From Didymella arachidicola (taxonomy: Eukaryota; Ascomycota; Dothideomycetes; Pleosporales; Didymellaceae), in NCBI GenBank assembly GCA_016630955.3, contig CM049993.1, positions 1,054,001 to 1,118,000 of the forward strand: a DNA stretch of 64,000 nucleotides. The letters are read 5' to 3'. This document shows positions 20,616 through 32,180 of the stretch, one piece after another; positions within the stretch are counted from its first letter, which is position 1; each line of letters begins with the position of its first letter. A model generated the notes under the pieces. The model was given only the letters and a program-made list of their open reading frames with translations, was not told the origin of the DNA and did not search any database. Both the position numbers and the translations under genes were made by a program.

Positions 20616-21006
20616 GTTTCTGAACATAAATAGACTTCGGGGAAGGTCTACGTCGGGAAGGGTATGGGGGACTAGAATCGCGGGGCAGCCGCGTTCACGG
20701 GTGAATTCCGACGAAGCGTGGACTGTCGCGCTAGAGATGCAGGGTTCTAGGTCAGAGCGCCAATCAATGACGTCCTGTACCTCTGCCATCCATCGCCCAG
20801 AGCTTCACCTTAGATCTCGCGTCCATTGTTGTTCCCTACTTCAATTTGAGCGTTCTGTAGCTCATTGCTCCCTTCTTGTTGATAATCTGTTCTACTGCTT
20901 TTACGCTGTCGTTGCCTTTGCCTTCATTCTGTTCAGCACTTCGTTTGCTGTGAGGCTCGCGCTAAGTCGTTCTTTCCATCAATCGACTTTGTCGACTTCC
21001 TTTACA
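20616..21006. promoter_or_regulatory. Divergent promoter interval, thioesterase and DNA glycosylase genes
   Basis: 391 bp between two outward-facing start codons. An open frame on the + strand runs across it but has no coding character before ATG 21007. No specific element recognised. Confidence 0.45.
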
Positions 21007-22584
21007 ATGGTAAGAGCTACTCGGGGCTCTGCACGCATTGCAACGGCAGCATCATTGAAAGATGTGAGAAACGAGCCCGTACAACTCTCCAGCCCGCCAT
21101 CGAGTCAAGCTGCATCTAAGCCTATCAACTCTCGTAAGAGGAAGGCTGTCAAGGAAGAGGTCGTGTCGCCGGAGAAGGCGCTACCTACATCAAAGAGCGC
21201 AAATCGCGCAAAGAAAGTGAAGAAAGACAATGATGTCAATGATCTGCCGCACAGCCTCGGTGCCATCCCAGAACTCACGCCTGAAGAGGTCGATGAGGCT
21301 CCATCTGCGAAGAAGACCAAGAAGGCAGCAAAGATAAAGAATGGAGCCAAAGTAAAGACGGAAGATATCGACGATTTGGTAGAGAAAGCCGCAACGATCG
21401 ATAACAAGACGCCCAAGAAGAAGGGTGGCTATGGGCTTACGCCTGGACAAACGCCATACCCAAACTACCCACACCCAACAGCTGAAGAGTGCGAAGAAGT
21501 GGCTCGAATTCTTTCGAAAGTTCATGGCGAAGTCACAATGCCTAAGGAGATCCCGCTGCCGTCACTAGAGGTTTCTGGCTGCGGTGAAGTCCCGTCCGTC
21601 CTCGATGCGCTCATCCGGACGCGTCTGTCCGCCGCAACATCCGATGCCAATTCATCAAGAGCCTTCGTTGGCCTCGTCAAACGCTTCGGCATTCTACAAT
21701 CTGGCGTTGGCAAAGGCAGCGTAGACTGGAACGCCGTACGCAAAGCCGACGTGAAAGACATCTTTGAAGCCATCAAATCCGGCGGTCTCGCCGACGTGAA
21801 GAGCAAAGATATCAAGAAGATCCTACAAATGGTATGGGAGGAGAATCAGGCACGACGTGACGCGCTGAAATCCACGAAGACGGAAGCGCAGGGTGAGGCC
21901 AACGAGGCGGCTGAGGAGAAAGACCAGGAGATGCAAAAAGCTGACGAAGACATTGTGTCGCTCGATCATTTGCACCTGCTTTCCAACGATGACGTTTTCG
22001 CTCACCTAACCTCCTACCCTGGCATCGGCCCCAAGACAGCGTCCTGTGTACTCCTCTTCTGCCTGCAACGTCCATCCTTCGCCGTAGATACGCATGTCTT
22101 CCGGCTCTGTCAATGGCTAAATTGGGTTCCTCCACCAGGCGATGAGCGCGGTCTGGCTCCTGGCGCAAAGGGTTCATTTAGAGGCCCAACACGCAACTCT
22201 ACGTACGCGCATTGTGAGGTCAGGGTTCCAGATCATCTCAAGTATCCGTTGCACCAGCTGCTCATCAAACACGGCAAACGTTGTCCGAGATGCAGGGCGA
22301 TTACAGGCGAGAGCAGTGAGGGCTGGGAGAAAGGTTGTCCCATTGACCATCTTGTGCAACGGACGGGTGAGAGGAAGGGAGGAGACAGCAGCCCTAGTAA
22401 GGTCAAGAGTCAGGGTCTGAACGGAAAGAAGATAAAGGCAAAGGGGAGAAAGAAGGTGGAGAGTGACGACGAGAGCGAGGCTGAGGCCAGTGAGTTGAGT
22501 GATGCGGAGAGTAGTGTGTTGAGTGATTTGGTAAGCGATGCAGAGCTCTCGGCCTCAGAGAGTGAGGCATCTGTTTCTGAATAG
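21007..22584 (+). CDS. HhH-GPD base-excision DNA glycosylase (endonuclease III-like)
   Basis: Single-exon gene of 525 residues. The first 150 residues are basic and disordered with KRK-type nuclear signals. The HhH-GPD core spans about residues 170-440; the helix-hairpin-helix with catalytic lysine is YPGIGPKTASCVLLF near residue 340 and the catalytic aspartate is in FAVDTHVFRLCQW near residue 361, so both chemical residues of a bifunctional glycosylase/AP lyase are present. An acidic insertion of about 30 residues precedes the HhH. The C-terminal part has CPRC and a later Cys but not the CX6CX2CX5C spacing of the endonuclease III iron-sulphur cluster. The tail is Ser/Glu/Asp-rich. A nuclear repair role is inferred; the lesion specificity is unknown. 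Confidence 0.88.
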   Translation: MVRATRGSARIATAASLKDVRNEPVQLSSPPSSQAASKPINSRKRKAVKEEVVSPEKALPTSKSANRAKKVKKDNDVNDLPHSLGAIPELTPEEVDEAPSAKKTKKAAKIKNGAKVKTEDIDDLVEKAATIDNKTPKKKGGYGLTPGQTPYPNYPHPTAEECEEVARILSKVHGEVTMPKEIPLPSLEVSGCGEVPSVLDALIRTRLSAATSDANSSRAFVGLVKRFGILQSGVGKGSVDWNAVRKADVKDIFEAIKSGGLADVKSKDIKKILQMVWEENQARRDALKSTKTEAQGEANEAAEEKDQEMQKADEDIVSLDHLHLLSNDDVFAHLTSYPGIGPKTASCVLLFCLQRPSFAVDTHVFRLCQWLNWVPPPGDERGLAPGAKGSFRGPTRNSTYAHCEVRVPDHLKYPLHQLLIKHGKRCPRCRAITGESSEGWEKGCPIDHLVQRTGERKGGDSSPSKVKSQGLNGKKIKAKGRKKVESDDESEAEASELSDAESSVLSDLVSDAELSASESEASVSE

Positions 22585-23750
22585 TCCCTCGGGTATACTT
22601 GGCGTAGTTTTGATAATCAACATTTGCGAGCGCAGCGCATAGTTTCAGCGATACTCTACAAATTTAGTGTCAGCAGGTTTGTGCCGTCCGACAGTCCTTA
22701 GACTATGCCTTTCTCAAAGCCTTAGTTTAAGTTCCGCGGCTCCTCACAGGAGGACCTGCGATTTCTTTGGAAGATGTAGAAGTGATCCATAGATTTCAGA
22801 GCATGTCCATAGGTATTGGACGGACATTCGGGCAGAATTGTGAGCAGCTCTTTTACAGAGGTCCGGCGCTTCCGCCATGGCGCACGAGCTCCATTGGGCT
22901 TGTGGGGCAGTCGATTCCATATCTGATGACAGGAGCTGTAGCCTGCATCTGCTGTGCAAAGTGCCGTCTTAGTGTAAATAGGTCCCATCACCTCCACGAT
23001 TTCCCTTGCACCACGGAGAAACCTAAGTTCAAACGCTTTGAAGACGCTTCGAATGGCAATGTGACCCCATAGACACGGTCTTGCCAATTTTGAGGTTGCA
23101 GTGAATCAGTGATGCTTTCCTGCTGTTCCTAGTAACCGGGGATCATTTGCCGAATTTGTTGACATAAAGTAAGAGCATCCACGATGATCGCAATAAGGCC
23201 ACCACTGAGGCCACTCAACGACAATCTCTTCTCAATGGTCGCCAACTGTGCCGCTTTTTCATCGCATAATAGCCATCCTTCGCCAAATCTAATCAGATCT
23301 TATGGGCGGCCGAATGTCGGAAGTGGTGTTGACAAGCCACAAGCGTGGCAGGGGGGCGCCTGATCTTGAAAACTCTGATCTTATCTGATCGCGCTAGTTA
23401 GGCCTCCAGACAAGCAATACTTCACTCTCACTGCGACTTGCCGCTTGCAGCGGCAGCCTTGCAACTGAGAAGCATACATTTAGTACTGCCAAGTCGGCTG
23501 GAGCAGAGAAGATGCATTTGCCAACACAAAAAACGGGGCGTCACACCACTGTCTTGATGCTTCAATGGACGAACCAGTATGTCGGGACTGATTCGCGAAG
23601 TGAATTGTGGATGGCCAGAGGGAATGGGATATGGTTAGACGGCGTGTGACGAGTTCTTAAGACTGCTATGGTGGTAGCTTTGGATGACCACATTCGTCTG
23701 CTTTGCTCAGCTCTGATTCTCCTGCCAAGTCCTGACGGCCAGAGATCACC
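22585..23750. other. Intergenic, promoter of siderophore transporter
   Basis: No gene seen in 1.2 kb. The 3' part is the transporter promoter and contains a SreA-type site (23381-23389) and related GATC-rich sequence near 23290. Confidence 0.6.
23381..23389 (-). promoter_or_regulatory. SreA-type GATA site ATCAGATAA
   Basis: The minus strand reads ATCAGATAA, a perfect match to the ATCWGATAA consensus of the fungal iron-repressing GATA factor SreA. It lies about 360 bp upstream of a siderophore transporter, the class of gene that SreA represses when iron is plentiful. A second, partial match (ATCAGATCT) is at about 23292. Confidence 0.6.
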
Positions 23751-25634
23751 ATGGGCCTCTTCACAAACCTCACGCTCGTAAAGAACAAGACTAAAGATGA
23801 CGTTGCTCCAGTTGAGCCTGTCACTGGTGTTGCAGTCGATCCTGAAAAAGTTGCAGACTCTGCTACCGCTTCTGAGAAGGGTAACAATGACGTTCAGTTC
23901 ACTGCCAATGCTCAAGCAGGCGTCAAGAGGATTGAAGCAGCTACGGCTGTCTGGTCGAATTGGCATCTTGTCGGTGCTTATTTGATGTGAGTTATTGGAA
24001 TGGTCTACCTGTCTGGTTGCACGCTGACGCCTTCCAGCATCTGGTTCATATACCTCGTGACTGCTTTGCAAGAGTCCGTTGTTCGAGCCTTGAATCCTTA
24101 CGTTGTCAGTGCTTTCAGACTGCACTCACTCACCGCCGCTACCAGTATCATGTCCTCGATCATTGGTGGTCTGTTCAAGATTCCACTTGCGAAGTTGCTT
24201 GATACTTGGGGACGCCCTCAGGGTCTCCTGATATCTCTCTTCCTTTGGATCGTTGGATTCATCATGATGGCTGGCTGTCAAAACGTCGAGACGTACGCAG
24301 CTGCTCAAGTGTTTTCGTCAACAGGGTGAGTTAAACTCAAGTCTTCGTAGCCACTGCGCTAATGCCAATCTAGATCTCAAGCTGTTTCATATATCATCAC
24401 CGTCTTCATCGCCGACACCAGCACCCTGAGAAACCGAGCTCTCATGCTGTCGTTCGCAACTTCACCCTACATCATCACAACCTGGATTGGAGGGCCTGTT
24501 GCACAGTCTTCCTTGCACGGGCCCGGATGGCGATGGGGCTTCGGAATCTTCACCATCGTGATCCCCATTGTTGTCATTCCACTCGCAGCTGTCGTACTCT
24601 TTAACGACCGTAAGGCCAAGAAGTTGGGACTGCTCAACGAGGAGAAGGTCAAGTGGACGCCAGGCACAATCAAAAGGTTCTGTGTGGATATCGACCTTGT
24701 GGGCATTCTCATCTTGACTGCTGGCATGGCCCTGTTCCTGCTGCCGTTTAGCTTGTGGTCCTACCAAGGCGAGCAGTGGAGGTCGCCAATGATCATTTGT
24801 ATGGTTGTTTTCGGTTTCATTCTTCTGCTCGCGTTCCCCATCTGGGAGAAGTTCTTCGCACCTGTTACCTTCATCCCCTACGAACTACTTCTGGATCGTA
24901 CCGTCTTCGCCGCCGGCTGCATGTTCATCTGCGTATATTTCAACAGTTCGGTCTGGGGCTCGTACTTCTCTTCTATGCTGCAGGTTGTCTGGAATCTCAG
25001 CGTCACCGAGGCTTCGTATGTGAGCCAGGTCTTTCGCGTCGTTCAGTGTGGATGGACCTTCTTCTTCCTTGGGCCTCTCATCCGCTACACTGGACGGTTC
25101 AAGTGGACCCTCGCGTACTTCGCGGTGCCTCTCGATATCCTCGCAATTGGTCTCATGATCCACTTCCGCCAGCCCGGTACCAGCATCGGTTATATTGTGA
25201 TGACACAGATCTTCACTGCCGTGGCTGGAGGGACCATCGTCATTGGCGGTGAGCTCGCCATGATGGCGCCCTCAGATCATCAGCACATTGCTGTCATCCT
25301 TGCCGTCCTCAATCTTTTCTGCTCCATTGGTAGCGCCGCCGGTTCCACTGTCAGCGCCGCCATTTGGACGGCTACTTTCAGAAACAACTTGACTCGGCAC
25401 GTAGGGAAGCCTTTCGGCGTCAACGTGAGCGACATCTACGCGTCTCTGCCCAAGCAGTTGTCGTACAAATGGGGCTCTCCTGAGCGCCTGGGCATAGCGC
25501 TCGCGTACGGAGACTCACAAAGGCTTATGCTCATCACCAGTATCTGCATGCTGTCTTTGGCTCTCATATGCACCATCTTCATCCGCGATATCAACGTCAA
25601 GAACAATAAACAAGTCATCGGTCGCGTGGCCTAG
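23751..25634 (+). CDS. Siderophore-iron transporter, MFS Sit1/MirB family
   Basis: Three exons, 23751-23986, 24038-24325 and 24374-25634, give 594 residues. Both introns (51 and 48 nt) have GTGAGT donors and join in phase 2. The cytosolic N-terminus (about 75 residues) is followed by multiple transmembrane helices as in 14-TM siderophore:proton symporters; recognisable family segments are IYLVTALQESVVRALNPYV, LLDTWGRPQG and ATSPYIITTWIGGPVAQS. It should import ferric-siderophore complexes at the plasma membrane. The upstream SreA-type site agrees with repression by iron. No siderophore synthetase lies nearby. Which siderophore it carries is unknown. Confidence 0.92.
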
Positions 25635-26513
25635 GATTCACAGGTCAGCTTTAGTATAGAAAATTGAGATGGAATACAACCCAGTGTCGGGAGAGCTTTT
25701 GTAAGAGAAAGGTATAAAGTCGAGAGTGTTTCTGGGATTCTGAGAGGTAGCATAAATACTATATATTCTCGGATCGTTGTTGCAGCACCTATTGAAAAAA
25801 TTGCATTTTGACTTCAGGTCCGAGTTCGCGACGGCAAACCTATAACTTATAGAAGCCCATTATTGTAAAGGATCCTTGATGCCGATGCGCGGCGCTGGCA
25901 AATATGAAGAGACTGCACAGTTCTTTTTACTCGATGAGGCTCTGTAATATCGTACGCATCAGCGTCTTCCGGGCATTAATGCACTCCAAAGGGCCGTGCT
26001 GGACGTGAGTGCGGGCGAAGACGCCGCGAAGAGACCTCGGGATCCCATCGCGACTCCGTCACTTTCCGTGAATTGGCGTCGTCACCCTGCAACATCCCGA
26101 GCTTCAATGGATTCGAGACCCTAGCTTGCCACATGCGATAAGCGGTGTCGTTTCCGATGATTAGAAAACGAACAGATTTTGGCAGCGTTGCTGGGGTTGT
26201 TGCGCTGATCGGGCGCATTATCCCCGCAATCGAGCTATGACCTTGGCACCGTCACAAGCTGGAGCTCTCTAACTATCCCCTCCGCCCGAGCGCAGCGCTG
26301 GTTCACCACTCAGAGTAGCCGGCCTAGCCTGCATCAGACCTTACAAAGAAGATCCTCGGTCCATCTTCGATATGAGTGACGTTTGTGACACAAATTATAT
26401 AGTCCGGCCGCTCAGCTCTCTCCGCACGCATACATCATCGCAGTTCTCACCCTCTGTACCTTGAAACTATTCATAATTGTATAGTATACAGACAACAGAC
26501 AAATACAAACAAA
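25635..26513. other. Intergenic, promoter of malate synthase
   Basis: No gene seen. An AT-rich TATA-like stretch (AATTATATAG) lies near 26394, about 115 bp upstream of the malate synthase start, and the leader just before the ATG is A-rich (CAAACAAAATGG). Confidence 0.5.
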
Positions 26514-28296
26514 ATGGCAGCTAGTGCCGACTCTATTCTCCGCGAGGTCAACATCCTCGGCGAGCTGAACGACTCCAACCGTCACATCCTCAGCAAAGAT
26601 GCTGCTGTCTTCCTTGCTCTCCTCCACCGCACATTCAACAACCGCCGAAAGGAGCTCCTGCAAAGGAGAGTACTTCGTCAGGCTGAGCTTGATAAGGGCA
26701 ACCTCCTCGACTTCCTCCCAGAGACCAAGCACATCCGCGATGATCCAACATGGAAGGGAGCACCACCAGCCCCCGGTCTCGTCGACCGCCGAGTAGAAAT
26801 CACTGGTCCCACAGACCGCAAGATGGTCGTCAACGCACTCAACTCCAATGTCTGGACATACATGGCTGATTTCGAGGGTAAGTGTCCATGGTCGACTTTT
26901 GAAGTGAGCAGATCTGACAATAGAAAGACTCCAGCGCGCCAACATGGGACAACATGATCAACGGCCAAGCCAATCTCTATGACGCTATCCGCCGTCAGGT
27001 TGATTTCAAGCAGGGCGAGAAGGAGTACAAGCTCCGTACCGACCGTACCCTTCCCACACTCATCGCCCGTGCTCGTGGGTGGCACCTCGAGGAGAAGCAC
27101 TTCACTGTTGATGGCGAGCCTATCTCCGGTGGTCTCTTTGACTTTGGTCTGTATTTCTTCAACAACGCACACGAGCTTGTGAAGCGCGGATTTGGACCAT
27201 ACTTCTACCTTCCCAAAATGGAGTCGCATCTTGAGGCTAGACTGTGGAACGACGTCTTCAACCTCGCTCAGGACTACATTGGCATGCGCCGTGGAACCAT
27301 CCGCGGAACCGTGCTGATCGAGACCATCCCTGCTGCGTTCGAGATGGACGAGGTAAGTCACACCACTCATTGCAGGCTCAATCAGCCGCTCACCCTGGTA
27401 GATCATCTACGAGCTCCGCGACCACTCCTCCGGCTTGAACTGTGGCCGCTGGGACTACATTTTCAACACAATCAAACGTTTCCGTTTGAACCCCAACTTC
27501 ATCCTTCCTGATCGCGATTCCGTCACAATGACCTCGCCCTTCATGGACGCTTACGTCAAGCTCCTCATCAAGACCTGCCACGCTCGAGGTGTTCATGCCA
27601 TGGGTGGTATGGCTGCTCAAATTCCCATCAAGAATGATGAGAAGGCCAACGACGCCGCTATGGCCAAGGTCAAGGCCGACAAGCTCCGTGAGGTCCGCGC
27701 TGGTCACGACGGTACATGGGTCGCACACCCTGCACTTGCCAAGATTGCCTCAGACATCTTCAACGAGAACATGCCTACACCCAACCAGATGCACGTCCGC
27801 CGTGAGGATGTTCACATCACCGCCAACGACTTGCTGAACATGAATGTTCCCGGCAAGATCACCGAGGCTGGTATCCGCCAGAACCTTGACATCGGTCTCA
27901 GCTACATGGAGGCTTGGATCCGTGGTGTCGGCTGCGTGCCCATCAACTACCTCATGGAGGATGCTGCTACTGCTGAGGTGTCCAGATCTCAGCTCTGGCA
28001 ATGGACAAAGCATGGTGTCAAGACCGCCGAAGGCCAGACTGTAACCAAACAATACGCGCTCAAGTTGCTTAAGGAGCAGACCGACAAGCTGAATGAGAAG
28101 GCACCTAAGGGCAACAAGTTCCACCTCGCAGCCAAGTACTTCGAGGGGCAGGTTACTGGCGAGGATTACGCCGAATTCCTCACATCGTAAGTTTTGCAAA
28201 AGAAAGAAACTGTTGAAACATGAGCTAATGATACTCAGGTTGCTGTACAACGAGATCACAAATGTAGGTTCTTCCAGGCCCGCATCCAAATTGTAG
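26514..28296 (+). CDS. acuE: Peroxisomal malate synthase (glyoxylate cycle)
   Basis: Condenses glyoxylate with acetyl-CoA to malate, allowing growth on acetate and fatty acids. Four exons, 26514-26877, 26928-27352, 27402-28186 and 28239-28296, give 543 residues, the family's normal length. Signature segments: [20 protein letters not shown] across the first junction, LPKMESHLEARLWNDVF, RGTVLIETIPAAFEMDEIIYELR across the second, and LNCGRWDYIF. The last exon is only 58 nt and delivers the C-terminal SKL, the canonical peroxisomal targeting signal. Gene symbol follows the Aspergillus name. Expression is expected to be acetate- or lipid-induced, but no FacB site was confirmed. Confidence 0.97.
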
Positions 28297-28971
28297 ACAA
28301 AACGCACCTTACCTTACCATAACGATGCTTCCTTGTAATTACCATACCCACCATATGAAGGTCCAATGAAGACCCGTAAGCAGAATGCAAAAGCAAAGCT
28401 TGATTACCTGATTACATTGTTTACCCATCGATCCTTTGTTCGTACTAGACTGAAGCATCATCGCCTGCGGTACAAACAAGCTAACTCCTTCAGCCTGTCG
28501 CGCCCACACCAGCCGCAAAGTTATAAGCATGTGACGTACCGACTTTCCACGAGCCGAGGCACCTCGAGCACACGGGGAAGATGGACCCACGGCCATGGTA
28601 ACGCGTGCGGGGAAAACCGAAAGATAGGGTCAAGCAAGCATGTGCCAGCAAGATTGGATGGGACCACCGAGGCACGATTTCCACAATTATGACTGTACGT
28701 TCAGCGGCGTTTTGTAACACCTAGCGCGAATCCGTTCATATTGTAAATACGCATGTAATCATTGTTATACAATCGTAGAGCCTATTACCATTAAACCAAC
28801 TAGCCGTCATTATAGCTCCGCAAGTCCTTAGCAGATAGCAAAGCTTTTCCATGTGAACCAGAACCTTGTGTATCCCCCAAATCCGTGAACCGTACCCAAT
28901 GCCCTTCCACGTTTAGTCTTTAAAATCAGAAACGCCGCGCTGGATGCATCCTGCCCAAATACCCACCTGCA
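28297..28971. other. Intergenic, convergent 3' ends
   Basis: No gene seen between malate synthase and the convergent surface-protein gene. Confidence 0.7.
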
Positions 28972-31900
28972 TTAAATCAACCACAATAGCCATCCTGCGA
29001 ACCCTATCAGTAGGTTCTCAGCCCACTTGTCCACTCCTCCACCGTGAGTCCAGCTCCCAGCTCCCTTGCTCTTACTGGATTCACCGATTCCGCTAGCGAT
29101 GAAGTCTCCTGCACCACGCTCACTCGTCGTTTCTAGGCTGCCTGTTGTACTCGCACTGTTGCTTGCGGGTTTCGAAAGAGTGCTCGTCTTGCCGTTTATG
29201 ATTAGCGCCGTGCCGCCAGGCGCAAGCGAGTACGTCGTGCCATTGATGATGGCTTGGCCGCCTGGCAGCAGCGTTGTAGCGGAGTTGAGCACGTACTCTA
29301 CTGTTCCGTCGCGCGTTGTTGCGGTGATGGTCTTCCCGTCAACCACAATGGGTGGTGCTGCTGTTATAGGGCCCATGCCTGATCCCGGGCTAAGCGTGGA
29401 TGTGACGCCGTTGATCACTACGACTGACCCCGAGGCTGAGGCAGGAAGCGAGAACGTTGTGCCTGAGACTATCTCAATCCCACCGGGTGTGAGTGTCTGA
29501 CCGGGCCCGAAAACAAAGGCTGTAGTGCCGTGTGTAATGACCGCCGTCGCGTCTTTGCTGCCCAGAGGTAGGACCGGGAGGTGCGACGGATTCAGACTAG
29601 AAGTCGCGCCGTTGATCACGACAGTCGAGCCCTGGCCATCATGGGGCAAGCTGTATGTGGTGCCGCCGACGACGAGTTCGCCACCTGGTGTGAGTGTCTG
29701 ACCTGGTGCTAGAACAAATTCCGTTGTGCCATCTACTACTGTTGCTGTGGTCGGAACATTATTAATCGTCAACGCTGGAAGACCAGCGCTTAGACGTTCC
29801 GTCTGACCGTTGACAACGATACTGGATCCCTGAAATCCAGATGGAAGACTGTATGTTGTACTGTCCACTGTGATAGCGCCACCTGGCCCCAGGGTCTGAT
29901 CGCCAACAACGAATACAGTAGTGCCGCCGAGGATTTTGGCAGTAACAGTCTGTCCGCCGAATGTCACAGCTGGCTGACCTATCATGGTGACAAGAGTCTG
30001 TGTAGCACCGTTCCAAATTGCAATCTTGCCATTCGGACCTAGTGTAAGTGTGTTGTCGTCCACGATCAGCATGGGACCGCCCTTTTGCAACGTTTGTGTA
30101 CCAACAACAAATTGTCCTTGCGAGTTCGCCGTGATTGTGCTATGCCCAACAGTAAGGACTGGCAACGGGCTTTGCGTAATCTGGGGGCCCACAGTGATAG
30201 TATTGTCGCCAACGACGATCCTGGATCCACCTCCGTTGGTAGGCACAACGACTTGTATACCATTAATTGTCGTTGTCTGGCCAGCTGTAAGCGTCTGAGT
30301 ACCAATGATGACGACTGTAAGTGTGTTCTTTTGTTGATTAGGCCCGCCCTGTCCCTGCTGCGTTTGCTGAGGCTTTACAGTGACTACACTGTTTCCGATC
30401 GTGATTGTTTGTCCGGAGTCTGTAGGTTGCTGAGCCGGTCTCTTAGTCAGGTCAGGGTTGTTTGATACGATTGAGCTGATAAAGTCTGGTACGCTCGGCG
30501 TCGTATTCACATCTGACTTTGGATTTGCGGAATTCTGAGGCGTATTCTGGGACTGTCCTTGCAACTGACCATCAGTCTTCTGACCATTATTGTTGTTTGA
30601 GCCGTCCTTTGACGTGGGCGAGTCATCGTTCTTGGGGTTGGGCGTGTTTAAGGGAGCGGGCTCGTTGTTTATGTTGGGATCTTGTTGCGTCGTCTTTGGT
30701 TGCGGTAAATCACCCTTATTAGTGTCGCATCTCAAACAACCTAGCTTGGTGATGTGTTTGGATGTCGACTCATAAGTCGTGTGGAGGAAAGTGTTAGTTC
30801 CAGGAGTACTGGAGAACGTCGGAAATGGTGAGGAGGTCATCGCAGGTGCAGAAGTGCTCGCGGCAGTCGTTGGCTGAGCACTGATCTCTGCTGGCGCTGT
30901 CGTGGCCTCTGGAGGTGGCGGGTTGAATGTCCTTTCTGGGTCTCCGATGAGTTTTGGAAAGGAGCAGGTGTTGATGTCAGCCCCCTGGAAATGCTGTTGT
31001 ATGTCCGGATCTTGCGCTAGGAAGTTTTGCAGCTTGTGAGGTACCGGCACAGGACTATCGTATGGTTTCGGCTCTGGCGTCGACCCATTGGCGAAGGTTT
31101 GAATGAAGAAGTTCCAGTCTACGGTCTTGGTTGGTATCCAGTCCTGCAACTTCGTGACGTGTGGTTGACAAGTACTCGACATCGGCAGCAGGATGTCGTT
31201 CGTCGCGTTGTTCCGTGCTGTTACATTGGCTTGTACGGCCGCGTCAGGCCCACCGAATAGACTTGTGTACAGTACATATGTTGGTCCGACATCCAATGTG
31301 AGATCTAAACCCGGAGACGGAAGATATACGTTGAATTCTGCAGCGGTTTCGGTGATCCCATCCACTGTTTTCGTCTGGTTGACAGTACTGGTCTGAGTGA
31401 CTATCGTGTCAATCGTAGCGTTTTGCAAGTAAGTGACAAACTCCGTTAGGACAGTCTCAGTTACTACTAAGCTTGTCCAGTTGCCAAAAAGATCCGACTC
31501 GTAAGACGTTGTCACCGGGTTTAGAGCAGCAAGGGCACAGCCAGTGCAATGTCCTCTGAAGATCGTTGTGACTGTCACAGTCCCTGGACTGGAAGCCTTG
31601 GTGGCATTCTTGTAAGGGTAAGGTGCCTGAGAAGGCACATACGTTTTGACCTTCGAAGATGATGTCGAGCCCTGCGTCGCTGAGATGAGCGAGCTTGACT
31701 CTGGCCAAGTAGACGACGCTTCGAGAGAGCCATCTGACGCCGCGCCGGAAGACAGTGAAATTGGTACATGTGTGGAGACGGACGGTGTCTGTATTTGCAC
31801 CACTGTGACAGTGGCAACTTCAAGTGACGATGCCTTTTCTGTTACTGGATAGCCCAGTGTCTCCGATGAAGGGCTCTCGGATGCTGGTGTTGAATCATCA

Positions 31901-32180
31901 ACCAATGTGGTACTGTCTAAGTAGGATGCGACACCCGCTGCTGAATATGCAGGAATGGGCAAGGAGAGACTTTCAGGCACTGCTGCCATCGTAGAGTTGT
32001 CATCTGATCAAGGTGTTAGAGCTTTACCATTCAAGCCAAAGTCGATGGGCATACATCCTAATTGCAATTAGCCGGTCGTCTGAACAATGGAAATATGGGG
32101 CGCCTACTTTTCGCGACATTGGGAGTGATTTGGACTGTGGCCGCGAGTGACGCCGTCCCCAACAGAGCGTACCTCCACAT
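28972..32180 (-). CDS. Repetitive GPI-type cell-surface protein (adhesin-like)
   Basis: The main open frame (ATG 31989) has no signal peptide, but an upstream exon does: ATG 32180 encodes MWRYALLGTASLAA. Joining 32180-32108 (donor GTAGGC) to 32003-28972 (acceptor CAG after branch CTAAC) gives one 1034-residue frame. The body is Ser/Thr-rich, with an N-terminal ectodomain containing several NxS/T sites and CTGCA, then a Pro/Gln/Asn-rich stretch, then at least five degenerate repeats of about 50-60 residues built around GQTLTPGG, GTTYSLP and VVINGxTSxL. The C-terminus ends in a small-residue stretch, then a hydrophobic tail (LLIGFAGWLLWLI), a GPI-anchor signal. Such proteins decorate Pezizomycotina walls; the ligand is unknown. 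The first donor is unusual and could be misplaced. Confidence 0.75.

Noticed and set aside
19978..21006. Long in-frame N-terminal extension of the DNA glycosylase ORF
   Set aside because: It reads antisense through the thioesterase exons and the shared promoter; ATG 21007 gives a normal basic N-terminus.
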